Origin: Cyrtobacter comes
GTDB lineage: Bacteria; Pseudomonadota; Alphaproteobacteria; Rickettsiales; Midichloriaceae
NCBI RefSeq assembly: GCF_034470605.1
Contig: NZ_JARGYT010000022.1
Span: forward strand, 1 to 17,078
Reading direction: 5' to 3'
DNA: 17,078 nt
Under the pieces are notes generated by a model, which did no database searches, had not been told where the DNA came from, and worked only from the letters and a program-made list of their open reading frames with translations. A program made the translations under genes and the position numbers. Within the stretch, counting starts at the first letter, position 1. Each line of letters starts with the position of its first letter. Below are positions 7,795 to 14,345 of this stretch, one piece after another.

Positions 7795-8398
7795 CTTCAT
7801 CGAAGAAAGATTTCCTGAAGATATATCATATGGTTCGCTTGGAGGACCTGAATATATAAATAATGTAATAGAATCTTTAAATTTTAATGAAATAAGAATG
7901 CCCAAATGTACAAATTCTAGGATGCGGTACAATATTATGCCAGGTATAAAAAACCAGGAACAGCTTGATATATTAATATCATTCTTTAGGATATGCAGAG
8001 GGAAGCTTATAGGGTTTAGATATAAGGATTGGAGTGATTATAAAGCAAAAGAAGAGAAACTTGCTATATGTAAGGGTGTAGAAACTGAATTTCAACTAAC
8101 AAAAAGTTACGCTATTGGTAATTACACTTATGTAAGAAAAATAAACAAACCTGTACGCAATACAGTTAAAATACTCATTAACAATAGAGTTCTCGAGAAT
8201 TATGATATTCTAAAAATTGACTATTCTACAGGTATATTTAGCTTTATAACGCCACTTTTAAAAGGTGACGTTATATCTGCGGAATTTGAGTTTGATGTTC
8301 CAGTTCGATTTGATACAGACTATATGCCAATAACAATGGAGGGGAATAACATATACTCATGCTATAATCTCAACTTAGTGGAAATTATGCAAAACTAA
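7775..8398 (+). CDS. DUF2460 / TIGR02217 phage-tail protein, gene-transfer-agent type
   Basis: The product is about 207 residues and recognised as the DUF2460 family, whose alphaproteobacterial members include a conserved tail-region protein of the Rhodobacter capsulatus gene transfer agent cluster. Visible hallmarks are FPEDISYGSLGGPEY near the N-terminus, the RICRGKLIGFRYKDWSDYK block (residues about 70-90), and the C-terminal VPVRFDTDYMPITME segment that precedes a short Leu/Glu tail. The length is near the usual 210. Two tandem ATGs (7775, 7778) are possible starts, both inside the upstream gene. No other tail, portal or terminase gene is nearby, so it is an isolated relic that has kept an intact frame. 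Confidence 0.88.
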   Translation: MMKQIVNFIEERFPEDISYGSLGGPEYINNVIESLNFNEIRMPKCTNSRMRYNIMPGIKNQEQLDILISFFRICRGKLIGFRYKDWSDYKAKEEKLAICKGVETEFQLTKSYAIGNYTYVRKINKPVRNTVKILINNRVLENYDILKIDYSTGIFSFITPLLKGDVISAEFEFDVPVRFDTDYMPITMEGNNIYSCYNLNLVEIMQN

Positions 8399-8540
8399 TG
8401 CATAAATCTGATAACTCTCAGATCTGATATTCTATTTATACCACAGAAATTTTGAGCATAATCAGCAGCTGATTGTGAAAATTCAATTGCATATTGCCTA
8501 AGAATCATTCTATATTGTCAATAATACGACGATTATTGGA

Positions 8541-8678
8541 GTGATCCAGGTAATATGTACTAGGATTATGGTCATACTAGCGATTTATCTTCTCGAGTTA
8601 TATCGCTACTACAAAGTCTTTGGCAAATGGAAGAATCAGGAGGAAATCGAACAAAGTGCACCATCAGGCGGTGATTAA
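8541..8678 (+). CDS. Candidate small membrane protein (about 36-45 residues)
   Basis: A short plus-strand frame between the tail gene and the paralog array is open from 8502 to TAA 8676-8678. Possible starts are GTG 8541 (a GGAG directly abuts it, too close to be a good ribosome site) and ATG 8568. From the GTG, the product would have one hydrophobic segment (IMVILAIYLLELY), then a basic stretch (RYYKVFGKWK) and an acidic tail ending SGGD. This is the layout of a single-pass membrane peptide. A chance ORF is quite possible. Confidence 0.3.
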   Translation: MIQVICTRIMVILAIYLLELYRYYKVFGKWKNQEEIEQSAPSGGD

Positions 8679-8725
8679 TAACCCAAATGGGCCGCCCCCT
8701 TCGGTGATGTGATGAATATTACTGC

Positions 8726-8911
8726 CTAAATTGCGAAAGCTGTAATTATTAATGAAAAAGTACTAGGGTCATCAGCCTTATATAGGCAAGTTGAAATTAT
8801 AGAATGTTGAAGAAAACTGATTGCTGATTTAGAAAATTCTGCTTGAAGAAGGCCAAATACAGTTGTGATATTCAATATTTTATCAACTGTATCAAAAAGC
8901 CATAATAATTT
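8726..8911 (-). pseudogene. Truncated third copy of the paralogous membrane-protein family
   Basis: Directly behind the TAA of the neighbouring paralog (8914-8912), the same reading frame stays open for 61 codons to TAG at 8728-8726. The translation LWLFDTVDKILNITTVFGLL continues AEFSKSAISFLQHS. It aligns without frameshift to the core of both complete paralogs (LCLFDGIDKIFDITTKVGFC ... AELCKSSIRFFQHF), then CLYKAD corresponds to WLYKGD. It has no ATG in frame and lacks the N-terminal third and C-terminal Cys motif. It is therefore a 5'- and 3'-truncated duplicate, expressible only by stop read-through or a non-standard start. Confidence 0.7.
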
Positions 8912-9565
8912 TTAATTGAAATTTTCTAAATTGGTTGCGCAATCTGTATCACCACTTTGCATATGGTTATGAGCTCTATTATCAATGTCCTCTATATCAG
9001 GACTTGCTGCGTTTGAATTGCAAGTGTGGCAATCTGCCTTAATAATTGAATCAAAGATAGTCGCAGATAAATGATCTAAATGATCTAAATGATCTAAAAT
9101 ATGTTCTAGGCGCACCGATTCAATCATACAGAATCCTATTACTAGTCCAGCAGCGGCTGCAACAGCGGTGGCTTTAAATTGGAATGTAAGAACATTTGCT
9201 TTCATACAATAATCCTTATAAAGCTTTATACAAGCTGCAATTGTAGGGAGGGAATATTGAAGAGGGCGAATTACAAAAGATTTACAAAGCTCCGCTCTAC
9301 ACAAACCCAATTCAGTTGTTGTATCAAATATTTTATCAATTCCATCAAAAAGGCATAATGCAATCGGTTGGGTTAGCAATTTTATCAATGCCCCAAATGG
9401 GATTGCGGCCATCCAATCCCCATCTACTTTGTATGCTAACACTGCTGCGGGGATTAAAAATACTAATGCGCCTTCCTTTAAATATGTACCTGCATTTAGG
9501 CATGTATAACTTATATTATACAGAGGGCTCATCATTGTATGTTTTATGTTATGGAATAAACTCAT
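8912..9565 (-). CDS. Unrecognised membrane protein, paralog A
   Basis: The family was not recognised. The product is 217 residues, with hydrophobic segments near residues 31-48, 52-75 (including LLTQPIALCLFDGIDKIFD) and 128-150, then a polar C-terminus. The C-terminal part carries KADCHTCNS, a C-x-x-C motif, and IEDIDNRAHNHMQSGDTD. Both blocks are shared with paralog B, as is the strongly conserved core (GxCRAELCKS). The N-terminus carries an extra 10 residues that look like an internal duplication (MSLFHNIKHT / MSPLYNISYT). A DHL-DHL-DHL repeat from three 9-bp units lies near residue 160. The start is the first ATG after the conserved upstream block. There is no Shine-Dalgarno sequence, and TATAAT lies only six bases upstream, so the mRNA may be leaderless. 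It could be a host-interaction protein, but nothing proves it. Confidence 0.7.
   Translation of the reverse strand: MSLFHNIKHTMMSPLYNISYTCLNAGTYLKEGALVFLIPAAVLAYKVDGDWMAAIPFGALIKLLTQPIALCLFDGIDKIFDTTTELGLCRAELCKSFVIRPLQYSLPTIAACIKLYKDYCMKANVLTFQFKATAVAAAAGLVIGFCMIESVRLEHILDHLDHLDHLSATIFDSIIKADCHTCNSNAASPDIEDIDNRAHNHMQSGDTDCATNLENFN
9071..9097 (+). repeat. Three 9-bp tandem units inside paralog A
   Basis: ATGATCTAA is repeated three times without a mismatch. On the coding (minus) strand this gives an in-frame three-residue repeat (D/H/L). Unit number can change without breaking the frame. Confidence 0.85.
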
Positions 9566-9567
9566 TA

Positions 9568-9617
9568 TAGTATTATAGAATTTATAAAATTAACAAACCG
9601 CTTAACTTTGTAAAATA
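9568..9617 (-). promoter_or_regulatory. Conserved 50-bp upstream block of paralog A
   Basis: The block matches 10231-10280 at 48 of 50 positions and sits in the same place relative to its gene. On the minus strand it includes AAGTTAAGCGGTTTGT and, at its 3' end, TATAATACTA directly before the start codon. It probably contains the promoter. No -35 box with ideal spacing is obvious, so an activator site or translation signal is equally possible. Confidence 0.55.
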
Positions 9618-9631
9618 GATTTTCATTTAGG

Positions 9632-10231
9632 TTAATCTGTTGTATGCCCCAAATCTGCATCACCACTTTGCATAGGGTTATGAGTTCTATTATAAATGTC
9701 CTCTATAGCGAAACTTGGTATTTTTGAATTGCAAATATTGCAATCTGCCTTAAAAATTTCATCAAGGATAGATACGTCATTTAAGCCATTTAAGTGATTA
9801 ATAGCATGTGTTAGGCGTGCTCCTTCAACATGGAGATATCCGGGTAGTGCGGCCAAAGTAATACCTATCAATGGAAAAAGCATAAAACCTGACTCATTAT
9901 GTCTACAATCACCCTTATAGAGCCATGTATAGGCAGAAATTATAGGGGAAAAATGTTGAAAAAATCGAATTGAAGATTTACAAAGTTCTGCTCTACAAAA
10001 CCCCACTTTAGTTGTTATATCAAATATTTTATCAATTCCATCAAAAAGGCATAATGCAATCGGTTGGGTTATCAACTTAAGCATTGCCCCAAAGGGGGCT
10101 GCGGCAAGGCTCAATCCATCTACTACTGGTATTAATAAAACTGATGGAAGTAACCATATTAACGCCCCCTCTTTTAAATATGCACCCGCATGTTGATAAG
10201 TATGCTTTATGTTATGAGATAGACCTATCAT
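9632..10231 (-). CDS. Unrecognised membrane protein, paralog B
   Basis: This 199-residue protein is homologous to paralog A over its full length. It shares LSHNIKHT at the N-terminus, then AYLKEGALI, the core ITQPIALCLFDGIDKIFD with CRAELCKS, the C-terminal FKADCNICNSK with its C-x-x-C motif, and IEDIYNRTHNPMQSGDAD. Hydrophobic segments lie near residues 19-38, 42-60 and 118-135. It lacks the N-terminal 10-residue duplication and the DHL repeat of paralog A. The ATG at 10231 abuts its upstream block (TATAAT, three bases, ATG), again without a Shine-Dalgarno sequence. It ends 66 bases before paralog A begins, with paralog A's own upstream block in between, so the two are probably expressed separately. 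Function unknown. Confidence 0.7.
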   Translation of the reverse strand: MIGLSHNIKHTYQHAGAYLKEGALIWLLPSVLLIPVVDGLSLAAAPFGAMLKLITQPIALCLFDGIDKIFDITTKVGFCRAELCKSSIRFFQHFSPIISAYTWLYKGDCRHNESGFMLFPLIGITLAALPGYLHVEGARLTHAINHLNGLNDVSILDEIFKADCNICNSKIPSFAIEDIYNRTHNPMQSGDADLGHTTD

Positions 10232-10280
10232 AGTATTATAGAATTTATAAAATTTACAAACCGCTTAACTTTGTAAGATA
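10231..10280 (-). promoter_or_regulatory. Conserved 50-bp upstream block of paralog B
   Basis: This is the second copy of the block described at 9568-9617, with two mismatches. Similarity stops abruptly on the far side (10281 onward differs from 9618 onward), which defines the block's edge. Confidence 0.55.
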
Positions 10281-10757
10281 TGCAATTAATTAGGATTTTT
10301 AATGAGTGGATGATAATTCATCACGCTCTGATCTAATTTTAAATTATTTGAGGATGGGATACAAGAAGAAGGCATGCAGTAAAATGACATTTATACTATA
10401 ATATAATAGTAATGTTGTTACTTTATAGTGCTTGGTGTTATTTAAGAATAACAAAAGTAATTAAACTACGCTCAGAGGTGTTAGGTATGAAATATAACCA
10501 TAAGTAGTTTAATTCACCATAAATCGAAATAGACAGAACTATATAAGAATAGTCCAGCCTTATGTAAATAGACAATTCGTTAACAAGTTAGCTTAATTTT
10601 AAGGTAAAAACCTTCAAGTTTTAGTGATATAGCTAAGGCGGTAGATTATATAAAAAGTAATTTTGTTAAACTTAACCAAATTATAACTAACATATTTTCA
10701 AAATTAGTCATGTGCCATTTTTATGACGCTTTAGTTATATACTGAATCAGTAACCAC

Positions 10758-10775
10758 AGAACAAAATTTTGTTCT
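10758..10775. repeat. 18-bp perfect palindrome
   Basis: AGAACAAAATTTTGTTCT is self-complementary without a mismatch. It lies 13 bases after the end of the 10608-10745 coding remnant. It could be a dimeric protein binding site or the foot of a bidirectional terminator. Confidence 0.6.
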
Positions 10776-10788
10776 AAATACCAAATAA

Positions 10789-10811
10789 TTTATACCACAT
10801 CGTGGTATAAA
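10789..10811. repeat. Inverted repeat with 10-bp arms and 3-base spacer
   Basis: TTTATACCAC and GTGGTATAAA flank the bases ATC; all ten pairs are perfect. It lies 13 bases from the preceding palindrome. The rightward arm ends in AAAAA and the leftward in TAAATT, so it is not a textbook intrinsic terminator. An operator or a small palindromic element fits as well. Confidence 0.6.
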
Positions 10812-11026
10812 AACTTGGCAACCTAGATATTTATGAACTTTTTTATATAATTTTTATACGGCGATCTATTTAAGATTTTCTTTTTTATAAACTTCGTTCA
10901 ATTTCTTTCATATTGTGGCTTTTATTTGTGAATCACTGTATTTGCTATACATTTTATATCAAGCTTGATAGATCCGTTGGCACGGTGTACTAATCATACA
11001 ATGCCAAACTTATTTAATGTTGCAGT

Positions 11027-12028
11027 ATGGAGGTGTTACTTCGCTATTTTGATATAGTTTTTCCAATATTTCTTAAGATATTATTTCTCCTTATACCACT
11101 TTTACTTTCAGTTGCTTACTTAACGTTGATGGAAAGAAAGGTAATAGGGTGGATGCAACTTAGAACAGGTCCTAGTACTGTTGGTTTTTGGGGGTTACTT
11201 CAACCCATTGCGGATGCATTGAAGCTTCTGCTGAAAGAGCCTATTTTGCCCACTAACTCGAATAAGATTCTATTTATATTAGCCCCAATAATAACATTCA
11301 CACTATCTATGGTAGGATGGGCAGTTATTCCAATAGAAAATTTTGTAATAGCAGATGTTAACCTTGGTGTTATGTATATATTGGCTGTTTCTGCGCTGAG
11401 TGTCTACGGTATAATCATAGCTGGTTGGGCAAGTAATTCTAGATACGCTTTTTTAGGTGCCATAAGATCAGCTGCGCAAATGATATCATATGAACTTTCT
11501 ATGAGTCTATGCATTATTGCGGTCTCAATTACGTCTGGTACATTAAATTTAAAAGAGCTTGTGATAGCGCAGCAAAACTTGCCTATATATATGGAAGTAC
11601 TACTGTTACCAATGTTTGTGATATTTTTTATTTCCATATTAGCAGAAACAAACAGGCATCCATTCGATTTACCAGAAGCAGAGGCTGAACTTGTTGCAGG
11701 ATATAACGTTGAGTATTCTTCCATGCATTTTGCTTTATTCTTTTTAGGAGAATATGCCAATATGATATTAACTAGCGCAATGGCTACACTGCTCTTCCTC
11801 GGGGGGTGGTTTCCACCGTTTGGTCTTAAGTGGTTAGGCTTTATCCCTGGAATCATATGGTTTTGCTTGAAGGTGTTTTTGTGTTTATTTGTATTTATAT
11901 GGATAAGAGCGGCCCTCCCTAGATATAGATATGATCAACTTATGCATCTTGGATGGAAGGTACTTTTGCCATTATCTTTTTTTGGCGTAATTATTATCTC
12001 GTTGGTTAAGTTCTATTTTGCTATCTAG
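11027..12028 (+). CDS. nuoH: NADH-quinone oxidoreductase subunit H (NuoH)
   Basis: NuoH is the complex I membrane-arm subunit that contacts the peripheral arm and helps form the quinone-binding chamber. The product is 333 residues with about eight membrane segments, the family length. Hallmarks are LTLMERKVIGWMQLRTGPST (residues about 32-50), DALKLLLKEPILPT, the SRYAFLGAIRSAAQMISYEL block, AETNRHPFDLPEAEAELVAG with its conserved acidic residues, and the C-terminal WIRAALPRYRYDQLMHLGWK. No residue loss is visible. The ATG at 11027 is the first in frame, and no good ribosome site precedes it. No other nuo gene is in the window: nuoH is followed by unrelated small ORFs and preceded by a long non-coding stretch, so it is split off from the usual nuo cluster here. 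Confidence 0.97.
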   Translation: MEVLLRYFDIVFPIFLKILFLLIPLLLSVAYLTLMERKVIGWMQLRTGPSTVGFWGLLQPIADALKLLLKEPILPTNSNKILFILAPIITFTLSMVGWAVIPIENFVIADVNLGVMYILAVSALSVYGIIIAGWASNSRYAFLGAIRSAAQMISYELSMSLCIIAVSITSGTLNLKELVIAQQNLPIYMEVLLLPMFVIFFISILAETNRHPFDLPEAEAELVAGYNVEYSSMHFALFFLGEYANMILTSAMATLLFLGGWFPPFGLKWLGFIPGIIWFCLKVFLCLFVFIWIRAALPRYRYDQLMHLGWKVLLPLSFFGVIIISLVKFYFAI

Positions 12029-12259
12029 TGTATAACACAATTGCGTTTAGCTTTTTATAGTGTTGTTTATCATATTGTTAGTAATATTATCTAAAATCGA
12101 GTGTGTTGATTGTTTTATCCGCTATTCACTATGTTTTTTCTAAAAACAACAGGTGGTTGCAAGTTCACTAACCTACTTCTTGGGTGATAGCTCAACCTCT
12201 AATGAAAGTCATAATATCGATTAATTTTTCTAAGTTTTCCCAATGAATATTACTAACGC

Positions 12260-12484
12260 ATGTATAAGTACTACCTTGCTTTATGGTTGTTTCATTTCTC
12301 CAATGGATGTGTACCAAACACCTGTTTAAGTATTTTAGTAGCTTACGTTTATAAAGCGATGACTCATATAGTGTCAAATCATGGAAATAATTCATCCTGT
12401 TGTATACCTTCTCTAGCTTCTCTACTTGCTCTAGCCTCTGTAGATTATATAATTGGCTTAGTTAATAGAGGCCGTAGTGAGTAA
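12260..12484 (+). CDS. Small hypothetical ORF, weak
   Basis: This 74-codon frame has a hydrophobic N-terminus and a second hydrophobic stretch (PSLASLLALASVDYIIGLV) near its end. There is no Shine-Dalgarno sequence at ATG 12260, and the opposite strand is also open for part of the length. Support comes mainly from its 8-base overlap with the next ORF, whose ribosome site lies inside it. It was not recognised. Confidence 0.3.
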   Translation: MYKYYLALWLFHFSNGCVPNTCLSILVAYVYKAMTHIVSNHGNNSSCCIPSLASLLALASVDYIIGLVNRGRSE

Positions 12485-12710
12485 TAAGAATCATTGTGGT
12501 GTACTGCCTTCTGTGCTTTCTGCGTCCTCTTTAATTACCTTCTCTAAAAACTTAATGTCCGCGCCTCCTCATAATGTTGTGAAGCAGTTGTATGAGTGGT
12601 ACTCAAAAGAAGGAATTATTGTTGACGTTTTTTTATACCTTTTCCTTGGTTGTATCACGGTATGGATTCCATATAAGGTAGCTCGGTGGATAGAGAAACA
12701 TGAAGAGTAG
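12477..12710 (+). CDS. Hypothetical single-pass membrane protein, interrupted by in-frame TAG
   Basis: A GTG start at 12477 is preceded by GAGG at good spacing and overlaps the end of the previous ORF. The 77 residues include a membrane segment near residues 49-66 (IVDVFLYLFLGCITVWIPYK) followed by a basic/acidic tail. After the TAG at 12708-12710 the same frame stays open for another 71 codons, so this may be the first half of a protein of about 149 residues. The family was not recognised. Confidence 0.45.
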   Translation: MSNKNHCGVLPSVLSASSLITFSKNLMSAPPHNVVKQLYEWYSKEGIIVDVFLYLFLGCITVWIPYKVARWIEKHEE

Positions 12711-12926
12711 GCGGCGGGGATCTCTCATAATCCTGCGACAGAAAAATTTGAGAAAGCTCTGAAATCTTTGTTATCTCGAGAAGTACCCATGAATAAACAT
12801 CAACTAATAGGTTATGTTACTTGGTATATGGAATGTGTGCTTAGATCAGACAAAGCTACTCAAACAGTGGATTCAAGTGATTCTGAGCAATATCAAGAAC
12901 TTCATCAATCAGATACAAACCTATAA
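12711..12926 (+). pseudogene. In-frame continuation of the interrupted membrane protein gene
   Basis: The frame directly after the TAG runs on for 71 codons to TAA at 12924-12926. It reads as soluble protein: a charged helix (NPATEKFEKALKSLLSREV), then MNKHQLIGYVTWYMECVL, then a Ser/Asp/Gln-rich tail. An internal ATG at 12790 could allow separate translation of the last 45 residues. A single nonsense change or natural stop read-through would explain it best. Confidence 0.4.
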
Positions 12927-13097
12927 TATATTTAATTTCTATATCCATTGCCCGCTTTCTTTTATTAGAAGATTGGTTTTAAGTTAATAAATAGTTAATA
13001 TTCAGTAACTAGCTGTAAAACTTGCTATTTGATAGATTAGGATTATCGGAAAAAGGCTTGCGAGATAATTTGCTTTCAAGGTTTTATGGAACAGGAG

Positions 13098-13169
13098 AGG
13101 CCGAGGTCAGAATCGAACTGACGTATAGGGGATTTGCAGTCCCCTGCATTACCACTTTGCTACCCGGCC
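13098..13169 (-). tRNA. tRNA-Cys (anticodon GCA), CCA not encoded
   Basis: A 72-nt cloverleaf has acceptor GGCCGGG/CTCGGCC (one G-U pair), anticodon stem GGGGA/TCCCC with loop CTGCAAA (anticodon GCA), five-base variable loop TATAC, T stem GTCAG/CTGAC and T loop TTCGATT. The discriminator is U73, the known cysteine identity base. The bases after it are CTCC, so CCA must be added by the CCA-adding enzyme, unlike tRNA-Val in this window. Confidence 0.95.
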
Positions 13170-13186
13170 AAATTGCTCATGAACGC

Positions 13187-13215
13187 TGTATAATACAATA
13201 TCGCGAATAGTTCAA
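13187..13215 (-). promoter_or_regulatory. Candidate promoter of tRNA-Cys
   Basis: On the minus strand TTGAAC (13215-13210) and TATACA (13192-13187) are spaced 17 bases apart. Each matches consensus at four of six positions, and the -10 box ends 17 bases upstream of the tRNA 5' end. Confidence 0.4.
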
Positions 13216-13620
13216 GATATAAAACGAAATCCAAGCTATGCATTATTTATATTCTTAACCAGTTAAGTCTTTAGAATAGATTTGGTTATAAAAGAGGTAA
13301 ATTTGTAGATTCAGTAAGTATAAAAGTATTTAGATTTGTGATATATCAATGTTCTTAAAGATGTTATAGAGGAAAAAATACCCTCAATTATTGTTTTTGT
13401 TGTATATCAGTAACTTAACTTCAATTTGTGTCAGATCAATTGAAATAATGATGTCTCTTTATAATAATGTATTATACAATCTTGCACCTTATAGTAAATT
13501 GCTAGAGGAGTACAATTCATTATAGAATAGTCTCCATACCCACACCTTAATACTCACCAAGAAATTCTAGTTGTTCTTACAAAATAGTTACGTATAAAAG
13601 CGCCATGGTATCTGGTGATT
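13216..13620. other. Intergenic region upstream of the KAP gene
   Basis: About 400 AT-rich bases show no ORF, RNA gene or clear terminator. They contain a 13-bp sequence, AGATTTGTGATAT (13332-13344), that recurs twice inside the following gene. Transcription of the KAP locus presumably starts here, but I cannot pick a promoter. Confidence 0.45.
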
Positions 13621-14250
13621 ATGGAAGGTAGCTACGTGTCGATTATAAAATGTAAATGGTTTCATTTATTCTTAATACAAGTGGTGCTTGTGTGCGCTTC
13701 TGTATACCTAGCATCTTTAGTAATTAAAGAAATAGGTGGTGGCGCTTTGCTTGATGCATTGTTGGTTCCAATATTCTTTGCAGGCCTTCTGCTTTATTTA
13801 AATAACGAGCTATTAAATATACTTTATGTTTGTGTGAGGGGCAAGAGACATGTGTTTACCATTTTTCCCATTATCATATTGATATTAACATGGTATAGCA
13901 ATTGTAAAAACATGCCAAACATATTAGAGAGTTGGCTTCAGATTTGTGATATTGACAATGCAGCACCAATCACAAAATGTATTGGGTCTCAGATTTGTGA
14001 TATCCTTAGCAATGGTATTAAGTGCCTCAATGACAACAATCAAGGGAAGGCCAGTGCTGATATATGGAAAGTCGCACTTGTTATTATTTTGATGATTTGC
14101 GTCTTGTGCATATTATTAGGCCTTGGTAAGCTCTTAAAGTGTATCTTGTATAAACCATTAGGCCTTGATAAGTGCTTAGAGTGCTTGTGTAAAAATATAA
14201 GAAATCTCCACCAGAACCTACTAAAGTTAATAAACACTATGATAAACTAA
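13621..14250 (+). CDS. Membrane part of a split KAP-family NTPase
   Basis: This frame encodes 209 residues with four predicted membrane segments, near residues 14-35, 44-62, 78-93 and 148-166, and Cys-rich short repeats. ATG 13621 is preferred over GTG 13615; GGTG lies four bases upstream of the ATG. Near its end, at a run of five A (14191-14195), a shift of one base leads into a frame that is open from 14193 straight into the downstream P-loop NTPase. With six A the two would form one polypeptide (CKKYKKSPPEPTKVNKHYDK). KAP NTPases are known to combine membrane helices with the P-loop domain, which supports one original gene. On its own, the last 19 residues after the A-run would be out-of-frame sequence. 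Confidence 0.65.
   Translation: MEGSYVSIIKCKWFHLFLIQVVLVCASVYLASLVIKEIGGGALLDALLVPIFFAGLLLYLNNELLNILYVCVRGKRHVFTIFPIIILILTWYSNCKNMPNILESWLQICDIDNAAPITKCIGSQICDILSNGIKCLNDNNQGKASADIWKVALVIILMICVLCILLGLGKLLKCILYKPLGLDKCLECLCKNIRNLHQNLLKLINTMIN
14116..14199 (+). repeat. Two imperfect 42-bp tandem units
   Basis: Units 14116-14157 and 14158-14199 both start TTAGGCCTTG and encode related 14-residue segments (LGLGKLLKCILYKP and LGLDKCLECLCKNI). The frame-breaking A-run lies at the end of the second unit. Confidence 0.65.
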
Positions 14251-14345
14251 TCGAAAAGTTAATTAAGAGCATCGAAAGAGCTCTTCCAGGTGGTTTAGGG
14301 GATGATCCAGTTGAGTGGGGTGAGACAACAAAGGATAATGGGGTT

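Larger units (their letters stand above)
10281..11026. other. Long non-coding stretch upstream of nuoH with palindromes and a coding remnant
   Basis: About 750 bases contain no intact gene. A plus-strand frame (10608-10745) is open for 45 codons and reads like a helical protein piece (FSDIAKAVDYIKSNFVKLNQ), but its only ATG is near the end, so it is probably a remnant. Two strong palindromes follow (10758-10775, 10789-10811), and a third, TATCAAGCTTGATA, lies at 10957-10970, closer to nuoH. No confident promoter for nuoH was identified. Confidence 0.45.

Noticed and set aside
8541..8678. Similarity of the small membrane ORF to the 12477-12710 membrane protein
   Set aside because: Only a general layout (hydrophobic segment, Tyr-Lys-Val, charged tail) is shared; the nucleotide sequences do not align.
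8682..8700. CCCAAATGGGCCG resembling the CCCCAAATGGG part of paralog A
   Set aside because: It is not in the order expected from the paralogs and is too short to be evidence of a further fragment.
12029..12080. Terminator after nuoH formed by AACAC and GTGTT
   Set aside because: Only five pairs with a 21-base loop and no proper T-run after the second arm.
12192..12395. Minus-strand ORF of 67 codons opposite the weak plus-strand ORF
   Set aside because: No ribosome site, no recognisable motif and no neighbour on that strand; retained only as doubt about the plus-strand ORF.
14188..14202. Canonical -1 programmed frameshift signal between the membrane ORF and the NTPase
   Set aside because: The local sequence TGTAAAAATATA does not fit the X-XXY-YYZ slippery heptamer in the required frame and no clear downstream stem-loop is seen; homopolymer indel or slippage is simpler.
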